64,000 nucleotides of DNA, taken from NCBI RefSeq assembly GCF_905163445.1, contig NC_053184.1:7688001-7752000 (forward strand), read 5' to 3'. The notes under the pieces were generated by a model that was not told where the DNA came from, made no database searches, and was given only the letters and a program-made list of their open reading frames with translations. The DNA comes from Pararge aegeria. Its lineage: Eukaryota; Arthropoda; Insecta; Lepidoptera; Nymphalidae. Positions 1 to 14,536 of the stretch are shown here, in pieces (the stretch's first letter is position 1; the number at the start of each line of letters is the position of its first letter). Made by a program: the position numbers and the translations under genes.

Positions 1-1765
1 AAAGGATAACATGAGCTGAAAATTTTGATACAGCTTATAATTTTTTATTGCAATAAAATTAAACAGGTGTGAAATCACTGCTATAGTTTTTTTTTATTAC
101 TAAAAAGGTTTTATTGCACGCCTATTGTACGAAACTGTTAACAACAAAAGATCGATACCACGCATGGCGTCGAAATTTGCTAACGATATCCGAAATTGCT
201 ATCTAAAAAGAGAAATTAGCAAAAAATTAACAACATCAAAATCAGGCTTTACACAAGATATCTCGAAGCATATACAGTTGTAAGATGCAGTAGAAATATG
301 CAGAACTTTTCTTAGATGTACTTATTTACAAAGTACCAATTAGCTCAATTAAAAAAGAATGCCACAAATAACTGTTATTTATACAACTCTACAAATTGTT
401 TCGCTCTTGTTTACTATGAATGTTAACCTAATTTGGTAAACTGCGTATACGCAGCAACCACTAATGTAAGAATTTAAATAATGTGCCGGATATTACACTA
501 CTTTAAACAGCCATAAATCTAAATTTTGGCTGAGGTTTCTATACCCTCTTATTGCAAAAAGAATTGAAGACACATAATGCCACTTCCTAAACCAGATCGA
601 ACACAATCACGCCCTCGTTTTATTTGATAACGCTCGTGCCAAAACGAAGATTTATATTTTAAAATACAATGTACCTCGTAAATTTGTATCCAACTTTAGA
701 AATTTACACAATAATCCTAGAATCCGGGGAAGGAAATAAATGGCGCACCAATTACGCACAAAGCATTCGTCCGGAAGTTTTCAAGTATTTTATCGGCGCG
801 TCTATTGAACACCCCACTGATTTTAAACAAATATGAAACGCATGAAACATTTTCGGTGATTTTAAGCCGGGAAGAATAGAAGATTACGGCGAAATCCTGT
901 TTTTGTTTGTTTTCTTTGCCATAACTCAATTGTAACTTGTTAGAGTATCGTTCCGGGGTTTTGCTCACGTATTAGGAAAGTAGAGAATCCTACAAACTTA
1001 TTTGAAATACAACCCATTACTTTAAGTAGGTATATATTGTGATAAAATATTCATATTATGAACCATAAATTTATTATAATAGACACAAATCATTAATCGT
1101 TGTATTTAGATACAAATTAAATCATTGCTGAATTATGCCAAAATATTTAGGGCACAAAAGGAAAAAGTGACCACAAAACTTTTGTGTGAAACTTAACGGT
1201 CCAATTCGGTGTTTTTTCCTATTTTAATCAATTCGGGCACTCAAAATAGTGTTAGGTTGCATGATTTGACCGCGATTGTTATCAATGCGAAAAATAATGA
1301 CAAGACCAATCACACTAATACAATATAAACTATATCTTTCTCAAACGCCATTATAAAACTGTAATCGTGAATGGGAAAAACAGATATCTATATGGTTCTA
1401 GATATCATCTGCAATATATTCTGTAAAAACTAATAAATTAGAATCCAAATTTGGTTGTTGAAAAACGATTGGAATGATTGATATAATTTTCTTAGACGCA
1501 GTAACAAAATATGCACTTGTATGTCTCTATTTATATTAAATTTAGAAGAAAACTAAAATTAGGTCCTCAAGACAGAAATATGGTGCGACAAATATAACCC
1601 ATAGAGAATAAGCATGTAATTTTTAATAGGTGGGTATTTAATTCAGAGCAGGACTCTCTGTACATCTTTTAAGTTTTTAACTAACATAAACCCTCTAAAA
1701 TTTCTTACAGGAATTCATGGTTGAATAGCACGAGGCTAAAGAGAAGTACTGAGAAAGAGTATACC
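1..1765. other. AT-rich intergenic DNA, no gene seen
   Basis: Only short chance open frames occur. I recognise no repeat family, RNA gene or domain here. Confidence 0.6.
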
Positions 1766-1882
1766 GACGGACGTTGGGTTCGCAAGGTATTAGAATGGCG
1801 ACCCCGCACCGGGAAGTGCAGCGTTGGTTGGCCCCCAACGAAGTGGACAGTCGAAATAAAACGAGTCGCTGCGAGCCGCTGA
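1766..1882 (+). pseudogene. RTE-type LINE ORF2 C-terminal fragment
   Basis: In the frame starting at 1766 the DNA reads DGRWVRKVLEWRPRTGKCSV, then GWPPTKWTVEIKRVAASR and a stop. This matches the conserved tail of RTE-family reverse transcriptases found throughout Lepidoptera (pattern VLEWRPRTGK..VGRPPTRWTDDIKR). The last codons that normally lead to WTSIG before the stop are lost: a premature TGA lies at 1880. It is a dead 5'-truncated copy. The reverse transcriptase core is not present upstream. Confidence 0.8.
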
Positions 1883-2356
1883 AAAGCGGCTCAGGGTAGG
1901 GGATTTACAAATTACAATTACAAAACGGTACGATGTTACGTGAAAACTGATTAAGGGTATGAGTTTAATATAATGAGTTATATTAAACTCATAATCATGA
2001 ACCTATTTTGTTCTCCTGCTCGTAAGCTTATCCAGATATCATTCCTCCATCGAACTGGTGGTCAGCCGACGCTTCTGTGTCCAATGCGCGGTTGCCGATC
2101 CAGAATCACTCGGCTCCACCGGCCATCCCCCCTACGACATATTGTTCGTCGAATAACCTATCGTTGTTTGAACAATGTCAGGGATTCCAGTTCAGTTACT
2201 GATCTCTACAGTGGAAACCCTATCTAATAAAGACAATCCTAACATCGCTCCATCCATTGCACACTGAGCAACTTTGAGCCGATGCACCTTCTTTGTAAGA
2301 GTTCACGTCACTGCTCCATGTGTCATAGTAAGTAGGTTTGGTCGTTAATATAACTG
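1883..2356. other. Intergenic, GC-richer island, nature unknown
   Basis: The segment at about 2037-2220 is GC-richer than its flanks and holds an 84-codon open frame without recognisable motifs. It may be more transposon debris; I cannot assign it. Confidence 0.3.
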
Positions 2357-2459
2357 CCATGCCCCTAATAGGTTAACCCGCTTTCCTCTTAGAATGCATC
2401 TTCACTTACGACCAGGTGGAATTGCAGTCAATGGCTAACATGTAGTGGAATAAAAAAAT
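2357..2459 (+). repeat. SINE family C, 3' tail fragment
   Basis: Resembles the end of the near-complete copy at 38678-39004: an element reading CCAGGTG.AATTGCAGTCAA, then GGCTAAC.TGTAGT.GAATA and an A-run. The 5' tRNA-like head is absent. Confidence 0.65.
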
Positions 2460-5400
2460 ATTCACTCGTTTTTAAGTTGTACATTAACATCTCATTTACA
2501 CGTCCCAATCCTGAACTTATGCTATAACTATTTGTGTTTGAGCTCTTAAGTTGAGAGTAAATTAAACTAGGAGATAGTAACTAAAAGCATCGACTTCTGT
2601 ATCTATGGAAAGGCGTCACAGTTATCAAAATTAATTATATGAACGATCGGCACTGGAATAAATAATGTGATAAGCGAGTTTCTCAGCGAGTTCATTCTTC
2701 ACATTTATGCTCCACATTTTTACAGGCAATAAATTATTACTTAGATTGTATTTTATAGTGTGTATATCTAAAGTATTGATGTTACGCTTCATTACATCGG
2801 CTTTTCAATGTTTATGTTTGTAAAACTTTCTCAAGAGAGTACGAGATTTTAGTAGAAGTGTCGAGATTATCTCCAACATTAATTTAACGAAGGTTTATCA
2901 GCCTCATGTTAAGTAACATAGCCGTTGCATTAATCGTACAACTTTAATTGGTGTCTTCTTTAGTAGAATCTCAAAAGCAATTAAAGTAAAAGCAATTGGA
3001 GCGGGAATCTAGAAGCGTTTGTTTTGTCCGATATATCTTTTTGTATTAAATCTAACTAATTAGATTACTGATACCAATATTAATGTTCTGCTACTTTAAA
3101 TTTGAATTTGTGTCTGTGTGCTTAGAGCCTATCTTCCTTTAAACTTGCAATGCATTGAGGTTGATAAAATTTGCCTCATTATAGTATATGAGGATTACAT
3201 CAACTTGTAATCTGAAGATGATCCTTTCTTTATTTAATGGCACCCGCTATCTTTTCCAACGAAATAAATAAAAGCCGTTGTTTCCTATGCATAGTATAAT
3301 CTGCGATTTTATCAAAATTTTGCATAAATATAACCTGCATAATACAGATCGTCAAACAGTACCTACAGTAGAAAATAATAAAATTATGACACAAGTTATA
3401 GTTGTAATGATAGCAAAAAGAGACTTCGTCTAAATATATATCTTGTAAAAACCCTGATAAAAACAATTCATGGGCTCTAGTTTTTTATTGTAATAAGTAG
3501 AAAATACTGATTGAAAAACTAAAAAAATTGAAAATAAAATTGGCACTCTTCCCTTCCATTTTTCAAATGATTGTTAGTGGGAAGATAGTAGAGAGTACAG
3601 TCGATTTGGCCAGATGACCTACTTTTCTGACGGATTTACACCTGATTTAAGTTCATAGATTTGCAATAGCATTGACCAAATGCTGTCTTTTCCAGCCACA
3701 TCAAAGCTTTACCGACAATACACCCGTAGCATACCGTACCAAACGCGTGCCTCTAATCTCTATTGATATAACGGGTCCCCAGAAACTGTATGAACACCTT
3801 ACACGTTTTTTTACTAATGCTCTTCTTTAAATCCTTATAAAACGGTACAGTTTTTGTACTCCTAATATAAGGGAGCGGTAATGCACCGTTCCGTTATATT
3901 AAACAAAGAATCTTTCTCAGTGTTACAGTTCTTTAACATAACTGTATCACCTATTCGCTTCCGAAGCTCACAAGGGTCATGGATTGCTTCAAGGTGGAAG
4001 GAAGCAATACATTTTGCTCACTGATCGACATTATGTTATTGAATTACTTTTAAATATGAAATTTAGGACTGTTTGCAGTGCGTATGCATCTGCTGATCCA
4101 AGTGTTTTTTGTTCGGCAGATATTGTAGAGTACCTTTTAGATGTGGGCGCTTAATTACGGTGCACTTTTATAAAGATAATGTAATATAATCTCCTTTGCA
4201 AACAATTGTGACGTTGCAAGGTGATGTGAGGTCCCTAGATTTAACCTTCCAAATGCAGTGTAGTGATCTTACACAATAATAACTCCAGGTGGGTTATATT
4301 GGCACGTTCCTTGACGATGCAACTATTCTATATTAAACTTTACACCTTGTTCTATATTTAATAGAAAAGATGCGCTAGGACACCGTCCTTAGGATGTGCG
4401 AGTATGATTCGTAACGCAGATGTAAAGGGTTTTTGTGAATTGTTATGATTTCAATAGCCAGCAAGGTGTACCTGACTTTCTATAGCGGCGTGCGCCAAAT
4501 GTTTTTGATAGTCAATGTTGTCCAACCTGAAACATTCTCGATATTCTGGTTTCATACACGATGATACTAATTGAAATTGGTCAAGTGTACCGTGAGCGGT
4601 AGTCGACCCTCGTATAATTAATTTAGAAGTAATTAATATGTGTTTCGGTTAATATATTTTATGTCACCAATAAAACATGTCTCTTCCCTATCGCATTCTG
4701 AGGCGTTTCTATGCATTTTTACTCGTCATAAATGTTAACTAGAAAGTAACTTGTTCAGTTACATCTTATTAGTTTTATTGGAGCCAAAAGATGCACGAAC
4801 AGAGGCGTCTCTTGTATTACGTAAGAGATGCTGGGAATCCGTACCATCGGTGTCGTCGAGAGAGCTTTTTATCGTTTGATATTACGAATCTTTTATTTTC
4901 TCATGCTTTGCTGAACGAGAATTACCATTTAAAACTAATAAACTACTGGTTTCATTCCAAAGCTATGCCAAAGTATAACCGACTCAAAGAATTTTACTCG
5001 TATCATTTGACTTTTACATAGGTACTTTATGGTTGGTACTGTCGATTAAGATTTCATTCAATTTTATTAAAAGCACGGGGATATTTGCGGTGGCTTTTAG
5101 TGATAAAAATATCTTGTAATTATAATATCTTTGTTCAGGACAATTTGTATGTTTTAAGTGCAATACGATTAATGTTTTACTGAGTTAAATTGAGCACTTT
5201 CAGGACTTGTTCACCGTATGCATAATTAATATAATACTTAAAATAATCGTATTATGATATATTATTGCCTTTACAGGTAACTTTGATAGAATATAAATCA
5301 ATTTCTGGATCTTGGTTATTTATAACTTTTGTTATTCCTAGATGAGTAAGGGCTGATACTTTATATTATTATCTATATGTCCCGTCAGATATATTTAGTA

Positions 5401-6190
5401 ATCTTAATAAATAAATAAATAAATAATTATATGATAATTTATATATTTTGTATTGTAGATAGACAGGGACATGATGATAAAATTGCAACATGAAAGCAAG
5501 ACTTGTGTTTATTTCGATGTACCTTCGATAATCCCTTGTTTTCTTTATCGTTGTATTTTTGTATATTAGGTATATACTCATTCACATGATGTTCTTAATG
5601 TGCTTAGCAAAAGTTTTCTATAAGTAGGTACCTAGTGACATGAGACTAATAAATATATGAATAGAAAAAATGCAAATTCTCAACTCGATCGACCTAACCA
5701 GCATTCCAACCTAAACTTCTTACTTTCAATGAGAGCATTTCATTTTTGTCATATTCACCGTCTCAATATTTATTTTTTTCGATATCTCTGCGAAAAATTG
5801 ACACTACGCCTGCATCGTTCATTTAGATTTCAATGAATTGACAGATATCGATTCGTCGGCGAATTCAAAGGGCCAGCAGATGACATATCCGTTGCACAAT
5901 GCGATGACATAAAGGGTTCGAGTGCATGCCATTGCAATTCATAAGGGCCAATCCACTTCACGGTCAATTCGGGTAACTTAACACTCCCTTAAAACCCTTC
6001 TCGATTTCCTACAGCACGTGTTCGAATCATCACTTATACACAATTTGCAAAACGTGAAAGTATCGAGCCATTACTGCCGACCAGCGTAAGCGACAAATCA
6101 CAGAAATTATTGTGTGAAGTATAGCTTAACATAGTAGGAATATTTCAATTTTACAGCAAACTTATCTTAAAAAAGAAGCGGTGATATTCC
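2460..6190. other. Intergenic DNA without recognised genes
   Basis: AT-rich. An imperfect hairpin with 17-base arms (14 matches) lies at 3862-3901. The part from about 5690 to 6130 is less AT-rich, free of recognised repeats and contains the E-box CACGTG near 6016; it is noted as a candidate regulatory element. Open frames here are short and look random. Confidence 0.5.
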
Positions 6191-6460
6191 AGTAGGTAGG
6201 ACTTCGCGACTCCACTTTCTTGGGGCCGAGTTCAAATCCCAGCTTATTTTACCCCAGCACACACCTCTAACTTTTCTAAATAAAGCAATTAAAATATCTA
6301 ATAGTGAAGGAAATCATCGTGAGGAAACCTGCACGCCTGAGAGTTCTCCATACTGTTCTCCACCAAACCGCACTGGGCCAGCGTGGTGGATTACGGCCTT
6401 AACCCCTCCTCATCGTGGGAGGAGACCCGTGCCTTGTAGTGGGTCAGTAATGGGTTGATA
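6191..6460 (+). repeat. tRNA-derived SINE, family B
   Basis: Near full-length copy. A degenerate B-box-like GAGTTCAAATCCC lies at 6228-6240. The body has GAGGAAACCTGCACGCCTGA and GGCCAGCGTGGTGGATTACG, and the 3' end reads GTAATGGGTTGATA. The arrangement (polymerase III B box, conserved body, GAT-rich end) is that of a common lepidopteran SINE. Confidence 0.75.
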
Positions 6461-6541
6461 ACCACGCTGGACTGACGGGTTGGTGATCGCAGTGGATGGT
6501 AGTAGGAGCATAAGGGACGTGCCCATTCTTCATTATATTCC
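6461..6541 (+). repeat. Fragment of a second lepidopteran repeat
   Basis: GGACTGACGGGTTGGTGATC, then GCAGTGGATGGTAGTAG, resembles 15505-15730 and, more weakly, 45853-45945. It directly follows the SINE at 6191-6460, giving a composite repeat. Probably the 3' end of a non-LTR element. Confidence 0.5.
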
Positions 6542-7129
6542 CAAATTAATTTAAATTCAATAATTGTGTGAAACTACCCGATTGTACGTACATTTTCTTT
6601 TAGCTGCATTAAGTTATGTTCACAACATGTTTTATTTTTAAGTTTAATGTTTTCTCAACTAAGCTAATTTTTTGTAACTCTTTTGAGAAATAATGATCTT
6701 AAACCACATAATTTTTATAAAGAGTTAAATTATTTATATTCTGAATCCTGATGCCACCCCCAATATAAGTAGAGTAGCAAAACGAAAATGTTTTGACAAT
6801 ACCGTTCAGTATTCTTGTATTATTGCATTGCTCTTGTACGAGATTAAATTTCAATGACCTCACCAATATTTGTTAAATAGCTGCATATCGAGTTTCAGGC
6901 GCCAGTGGGCAAACTGCAATGTTTGTTTAGGATGTTGTGGTTTGACCATTATTTTTAATATTTCACGCTGCTGTGACCGCGGTTGCTTTTATTTGAACAT
7001 GGATATTTTGATATTTTTTGCGAAATTCATAAATTAAACTGTTGCTAAGTCTGCATAAAGTGTAGGTTCAAATGGGCAGCATTATTTGTTAGTGTATAAA
7101 ATATTGTTTTCCATCCTTTTAAATAACTT

Positions 7130-7228
7130 AATGCCAAAAATCAAGCTAATCAGCCTAGTTAGGGCGAGAAGTAACGGCAAACAAAGAAACTATTAAACAA
7201 ACACACTGTCATATTTATAATATCAGTA
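7130..7228 (-). mobile_element. Helitron 5'-end fragment
   Basis: On the minus strand it begins with a variant of the CTAATATTATAAATG start, then GTGTGTTTGTTT, then CGCCCTAACTAGGCTGA. This is the 5' portion of non-autonomous lepidopteran Helitrons. The CTAG 3' end is missing. Confidence 0.5.
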
Positions 7229-8552
7229 AATATAGTATAAGTTAGGTTAGGCTCGGCCGATTTGTCCCACAAGCTCCCCGACCTAGGTTTCATAGTTTCT
7301 ATAGTTTCAAGAATTTGCTGCGCCGAACTTCTAGAACATGAAGCGATACGGCCGCGTGTCAGTTAGCAGGCATACTATAGCGCTGCCGCGGGTATCCCTG
7401 CGCGTCACTTAAAATACAGTAAATATTCAACCAACTTAAAAAGAGGATGAGGTTCTCAATTCCACTGTATGTTTTTTTTTGTATATATTTTTTACGCAAT
7501 TACTCCGCTAATTATTAAACGATTTTTACGATTCTTGTTTTGTTTCACATCTTAGAGGTGGTCGCATTTTAATTTGGTAGCGATCTGTTGCAGGGATCCT
7601 GGAAAATCTAGGGAACTCTTGGATTGGAGTATTTTGCCACGGTTGGCCTCCTGAACTATATAACAATAAACACTACAGAGTTTCGCTTCCTTTATGGTAT
7701 ATATAGGTAAGCAATTTATGCTCGTCAAAATACGGAGCTAATGTGGAAGTGCCGGGAGAACTCCTCAACCATTCACTCCAAAGTTTCGGGAAAAGCAATA
7801 TTTTGTAAAAGTTTATAAGTAGTTGATATTTGGCTATTGAGACTAAGACTAACCACTAAAATGCGCGTAAAAAAAAACCTGCCAAGTAAAATGTAGAAAA
7901 TTACTACATACACACTTTGCTACTATATAAAAGGGAACCTTATTTAAAGTTAATCTATATTTAGTAACGTAACTTACTTGGCAATTTATTTTTTGGTAAA
8001 AACCGTATTGTTTATAAAAACCATCAATTTCGGATAAACAATATAAAATATATATCAAACCGCACAAACTGTTATAAGGTTCAAGTGCTCGCCACATAAT
8101 ATTACAAAATAACCGCACGCCCTAAAACCGGAGCGCGTTTAGCTCGCAACTTGGGTTGTAAATATTAACGTGTCCTTAAAACATGTATTGGAAATAAAGG
8201 CAGGTACAAATTACTGAGACGGGACTCGATCACTCGAGATGGTGGTCGGCGATAACACGACACCGTCACGATAAAGACATAATTTAGTCAGCGAACAAAA
8301 AGTATGGGACAGAACTAGACGAACGATGTTGCCTCCGCGTTTTAATTGATGATGGCAAGCGTCGATTGAGATGTCCTGGGAGTACGTTATTTTAGGAGCA
8401 CCTGATGTGATTAAGCTATATTTTGAATCTGATTTCTTACTGGCGGCGTTTTACTGGTTAAAGAAATTCAGGAGTGATGAAATTGGATATATTTAAATAT
8501 ATTTGCAAGGTTTCAATTGGTAATGAAAAGTTACACTGATTTATCTATTTCA
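7229..8552. other. Intergenic DNA, nothing recognised
   Basis: A moderately GC-rich patch at about 7240-7400 has no recognisable motif. Open frames are short and random-looking. Confidence 0.5.
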
Positions 8553-8750
8553 CCTGGCTAAGTTTGTTGTGGGCTTTTTCTTAAATCAGGCTGTGTTTGG
8601 AATACTCGTAGCTTTAGTTTTAATTTTACAAATGAAGTTATCGCCATCATCCAACTTCTACGTACATATTTGTAAGTAATGTACGCATCAAAAGTGCCAC
8701 CTACCTATTTCAATGCAATATAGAAATATATGAGTCTGACTTTGAATTTA
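8553..8750 (+). mobile_element. LINE 3' end (Jockey-like), truncated
   Basis: Shares GGCTAAGTTTGTTGTGGGCT, CTCGTAGCTTTAGTTTTAA and GTACGCATCAAAAGTGCCA with 48118-48350 and with the minus-strand copy at 63557-63999. The last of these still carries coding sequence, so this is the 3' untranslated part of the same LINE. Confidence 0.75.
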
Positions 8751-11700
8751 ATTACCGTGTACAGCACTACATATTTATTTAATGGTTGATGCTGCAAAAT
8801 ATACCAAAGAGATACTTCGCCACGTAAGAGTTCTATTGAAATTATAAATGCTAATACATCATAATCCCGATTTGTTCTCATATCTTAAGTAGAAATACAA
8901 TTGAAAGAGTTATTGTCGGCACTGCAAAAGATTTTATATTCACTCTTGAAGCATTATAAGGGACTAATGAAGCATCTCAACTTCCTGTACCGATTGAGAT
9001 GTATTCGCAACCCGGAAACGTCTTTGTTGCCGCGAGCCCGAAAGGATTTAAACCGTAGCCAATACAGAATATTAATATGCATAAAAAGATCGCCATATAT
9101 ATTGTCAAGTTAAAGGATTTGGTTGGAAAATTATGCACGCTATTTGCATTTATAAAAGTTCGGAAAAGAGCATGTAACATAAACTGAAGGATGACAGATT
9201 GATATTAAAACTGAATACCCATTGGTTATGAATCAAGTCGAGAAGAAGAGTCCAGAAGTTAACTCCATAGATTCTCGACCTACATAAAAACATAGCCAGT
9301 ATCTATGTTCATTAACATAATTCAAAATAACAATTTAAACATCATTTAAAGCGAATTCTCACAGTAAAATAAGGTGACACCTCTAACGTCACGAGAAGCG
9401 AGGTGGTGATATTTTAAAAGTGTTTTTGCACTAACACTTCAAAGGGTCTTTTTGATGTTTTTATAGCATAAATTTACATCTTCAATTCAACAAAGTATAG
9501 TGCCTGTTATCTTGGTCAAGTTACTCTGTTTTATGTTAAAAGATTTTGGTTTTTGATTTCAATATAATCCAAATGTGAGTTCTTAGAAGAAAGTTTATTG
9601 TTTCAGAGTCATTAAGTCTGTTATTTGTTTTTGAATTACCAAATTATTAAAAACAATTGTTTCAAATGTATGTAATAAATTTTTTGCTATCACAGGCATA
9701 CAAAAATAGTTTAAGTTTTTGATTTAAATCTTAGCGGGAGACAGCCCACCCATAGGTGTGGACAGCGCAGAGATTAAATATACTTTACTCACATTAATTC
9801 TACCCAATGTGTTATTTGTTTAGCCCTTTGACGCTGCCGAGTTTCTATTGGAGTCGGTTTGTTTTGTTTAAATTACATTAAGTTTTTTTTATCATGCGCT
9901 GTATGACATATTATCATTGCTTCGATTCGTAGATATACGAGCTGCTCTTTTATGAACGAGCTGAATTTCTATTTCTTATCTTTCTTGCTAATAATAATTT
10001 TTATTTTCAGGCAAAAGTTCCATAACATAGCTTAGTTTTAAAGTATAATCATAATAATAGTAATAAAGGTAATGCAGATGTAAAAAATTAAATTAACTTA
10101 AAACATAAAATTATTGTTCTCGCACCGGTGAACGCAAGAACAATATTTGACAAACGTGACTAAGACGGTATATATATAAGTGTGTCGGATCTGTTTTGGA
10201 TTTCTATGTACATACCAATTTTTTATCCAATTTAATCATTTTACTAATGGCATCCTAAAAACTACTAGGTACACTATGCTATTTTTTTGCTATTGATTAT
10301 TTATTGTGGTTAGTCTGATTATCACGCTAGTTCAGAATTCGTCCATTAACAATTGAAATAAACAAATAATTCGTTGGCATCAATTCGAAAGGGAGTCGAA
10401 GACAGTTCTTGTAAATCTATCTTTGATAGCAATCTTGATGTACGAACGGATGCAAAACGGGATCCTCTCCGAGACTCTCGGTTTGATTTAAGGAAATGTA
10501 AGATGGCTGACAGAGCCGAAAAAGGCTGAGTACACATTGATTTACAATTTTTTATTTTATTTCGTATTTATAAAAACTTAAAAGGTTTCTTTTTTTCCCA
10601 GGACGACTGGTTTTAAAACCCTTTGAAATGATGCACAAATAATCCAAGTTCGTTCCTTATTCCAAGTCTGAAAGTATTTGACGAAAACATGAAGCAATAT
10701 TGCAAAAACAGGGAAAGCAAAATACATAAAATTTACAATGCGATGACAGCTCTGATATCGAACGCAATCCTGGGGGATTTCTTTTATTTTGAAATGATAG
10801 AATCCTAAGACATACCTTTGTCATTCCTTTAAATGATCGAATGAATTAATATTAGAATCATAAGGCTTTGATGTACATGTAATTCTAAAAGAGCTGTTTT
10901 TTTATTGTACTGGAATAGTAATGTGTTATTTTTTTGTAATTAAATAAAAATTAAAGTAAACTGTATACATATACCTAACTGATGCATAGAATTAACCGTT
11001 ATAAGTTTTCTTTTTACTGTATTAGCTTTTAATCATATTGTATTTTGCATTGAGCGAATGTCAGTGTACATTCCTCCTTAGACTTGTATGAAGAGTCTAA
11101 CGTTCAGAACAATTTGCTTATCAGCTTTGTTTAGCTCAGTCGCGGACATGATGATGGACCGGAATCAATAAAATTTGGAAAACAATACGGAATTTACAAT
11201 CCAAAATAAACATGACAAATATTTGACTATCTACAAAATTCATCTATTAATCTTTCGAATCGTTTTTGTTATCGAGCCCAGTAACATTGATTTTGACTCC
11301 TGCGGTTTTTGCATTGGAAGATTTGTTTTATTTCCTTTTTGAGGTTGGCGTTTAGGGCAACAGAAAAGGGTTCAACGTGCGTTTGTACTCAAAACACGCC
11401 GCATGTTCTATGATTTGTTATACATTTCTATTACATCCATCTTACTATTCTTAATATTAAGAAGTAATTTTCGTGGGTTAAACTTATCACCAATATCGCC
11501 CACCCTAAATTTTTCTTTGAATTTTAAATTACCGTAACTAATCTAATTTTGGATTAACTACCTATGGTGTATATTCATCATATTAGGCGGTTAGTTCTCG
11601 CCTCATAAATAAATAGAGTCACGGGGAGTCCAAATGTAACGGGTAGAATTTATAGAGGTCCGACAAAAATAAGGGCAACATCCCACTGGGTTGCCCAGCG

Positions 11701-14270
11701 AGTCCTATCTAGTAATGCAAATTCAAATGCTTGTCATTTAAAATTTATTGTATCGATAGTATAAATAAAGTTTTATCGAAGCGTGATCAAACCTCCACCT
11801 GCGATTTATACAAAATTTTATTCAGTTTCTAACTAGAAAATATTAATGCAAATACAACGTAGGAAATAAATTGAAAAAAGGATCATAACAAAGACCATGG
11901 CCTAGTATGGATGACACTGATTAAATAACATGGTACTCGTATAAAATGCATTTAGTTAGTAGTTGAAAAGGTATCAGAATTTCGATTACCCTGTTATGAG
12001 CAACAAAACCAGATAAGAGACATACATTTTTAGAAGCCTACTTACTACTAAAGCTCTATTTTAATTACTTGTGTGTTTATTTTTGATAGTGCTATAATCC
12101 GTTTTTGATGCGTACCCTTTTGATAACCTGACATTAAAAAGTAAAAAATAAACAAAAGGTACAAACCAATAATAACTTCGCAAAAGCCAAACCGTTTGAC
12201 TTCTAAAATACAAGGTGTATGATATGGCACGTGGACCATACAATTTCTCGGCACAAAAATGTTACACCCCTAAAAACAATATTTTGGCACGTCTGCTAAC
12301 GACCGCCTGTGTTGATTTGGCAGATGTTATTTTTGGTCATTAGAGAGAAAAAATCAATTAATAACCGCCGTTTGTATATAAAATTGATTACTGCTTCTGA
12401 AGACGGTCGGACGAAGCACCCGAGGCCTCCGTGTGAACCCTGAAAATTGTAATAAGTACTGCCTAATCAACATACCATAACATCTCTCATTCTAACGAGT
12501 TACCAAAGCCGTTCGCAGAAAAGAGATGGGTGATAGGAAGTAAATGGCGCTTCCACTCTTTGCGACCACATTTTGATTGATGAACAGAGAAAACGCCTCA
12601 AGTGAGTTAATCACGCCCAAATTTAATTTAGAAAGAATATGAAAATACGAAGGCTATTAATTATGTTTTGTTTGTTTTTGAGCACTTTTTTCCTAACATG
12701 GATTCAATAACACACTCCATAATTTTGAAGCTCGAATAAAAACTTCACTTTCGAACGTAATAAAATGTTATACCAATGCATTATGAGCCTATACCGAAAC
12801 ATAATGTCGATGGAACATCACTGACTATATAAAATGGGCTATCTGTGAGTCTTTTTACTTTTAGAACTAATTTAAGTTTTATTAAAAAAATACTTTAATA
12901 TTTCGCCAAAAGTCTATAATATAAGTATACTACTATATTATTTTTTCTCTTAAAATCACTTTACAGTGAACTCGCTCCAATTAAGGTACTCGAGATCATA
13001 ATTTTCAATCAAGTTTGATTATATCAAGCTTGCATAAAATTTGCATTCTTGAATGGACACTGAGAGATTGCCCGAGTTGATGAAACTTAGGTTTATACTA
13101 ACAAAACATATTTTGTTATATTTTTGCCAGAGTTTCATTGCCAAGTTCATATTTCACCATAGAGAATTTTCTACTTCAAGCGAGTAAAACTTCTTATTTT
13201 ATGTACGCCTCCAACTTTCTTGCTCTATATCTACTACTATTAAAATATAAAATATATGCCTAATATTTTCGGCAAATAAAATTAATGTTCCTAAAAGGAC
13301 GTCATCAAGATTACCATATTTTTTTTTACAAGTTCTTACATAAGACACCATAATATTATAACAACCGTCAAACGTTTTGTGGAAACTAGAATTAAGTTAA
13401 ACGTCTCTCCCATTAAGTCCACTTAAGGTTAGAGCAATTCGAGGCTATAAACATAATACTTCTAATAATGGGACCACTAGCCAGGTTATTTGTTACTTAC
13501 GACAGAGAAATAGACCAATAATGGAGTAGATTTTTCTAAAAAAATCTATATTATCATCAGAATCAATGAGTGATTACAATAAAACTTAAATAAACTGTAG
13601 CAAAATTAACCAATTAGAAATTAGAAATGTAAAAACGAATACCAGTAGGTAGATGAATGATTAGAAATGTCATCTTATTTTGATAACTCCCAACATATTT
13701 TTAGTTTTAAATTTATATTCCGTTAATCATATAATACAACAAGTGATTTTTTGAAAACTTTTATTCGACTCTTTTCATTCTTTGTCCCTTACATCAGTCA
13801 TCAGTCATCAGTTAGAAATCACGCATAAATAAATAGATAATAAAGTAAATTGAAAACCTTATACCATAAGTGGCTCGAAACGACTTGTAATGACACCGGA
13901 GTCCTTTGAGATGAGGATAAAAAACTGTTTGTTTATGCAACTATGTGTTGACTATCAAGAGCGTTTGATAATCGTTTTTGTTTTTTCATTCAATTATACA
14001 GTGATAAATGAAAGTAGCACTTCGTGAAATGGTTTGTTTGTTTATTAAACTTAATTTTTGTTATTGTATTTACAAATTTTCTGACCTTTGTCTGTCATGT
14101 ATTTGTGGGCATGCAAGCATTTCCTAATGAAATATGAAACCCATCACCTTTTTTTTTAGTTGACTAAGCACACTTAGCACACTCAGTAACTTCATTATCT
14201 TGTTCCTCCAACGCCATTCTTCCACAGAACACTGAAACGCTGTAAACTTTGGCATCCTTTGTATTTATTT
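8751..14270. other. Long intergenic stretch without recognised genes
   Basis: AT-rich, with short random-looking open frames. Small structures: 9-base hairpin arms at 10112-10120/10137-10145 and three CATCAGT units at 13792-13811. The part at 10340-10540 is slightly GC-richer. I recognise no transposon or RNA gene here, which makes it one of the cleanest stretches of the window. Confidence 0.5.
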
Positions 14271-14536
14271 GACGGCCGATTGGCACAGTTTGCAGCGTCC
14301 CTGCTTTCTGAGCCCCAGGCCGTGGGTTCGATTCCCACTACTGGAAAATATTTGTGTGATGAGCATGAATGTTTTTCAGTGTCTGGGTGTTTATATGTAT
14401 ATTCTATGTATTTATGTATATAATTCATAAAATATTCATCAGGCATCTTTGTACCCATAACACAAGCTACTCTTACTTTGGGGCTAGATGGCGACGTGTG
14501 TATTGTCGTAGTATATTTATTTTATTTATTCATTTA
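14271..14536 (+). repeat. tRNA-derived SINE, family A, copy 1
   Basis: Begins GACGGCCGATTGGCACAGTT (A-box-like region) and has a perfect B box GGTTCGATTCC at 14325-14335. The body includes TGATGAGCATGAATGTTTTT and CAGTGTCTGGGTGTTTATA, then TTTGGGGCTAGATGGCGACG, and the tail is TATTTATT-rich. Together these show a polymerase III SINE with a short-repeat tail. Confidence 0.9.

Noticed and set aside
14325..14335. B-box motifs as evidence for true tRNA genes
   Set aside because: Each lies within a SINE body (also at 25050, 34117, 40787, 45091, 59437, 38726); none is followed by a closed cloverleaf with an acceptor stem.
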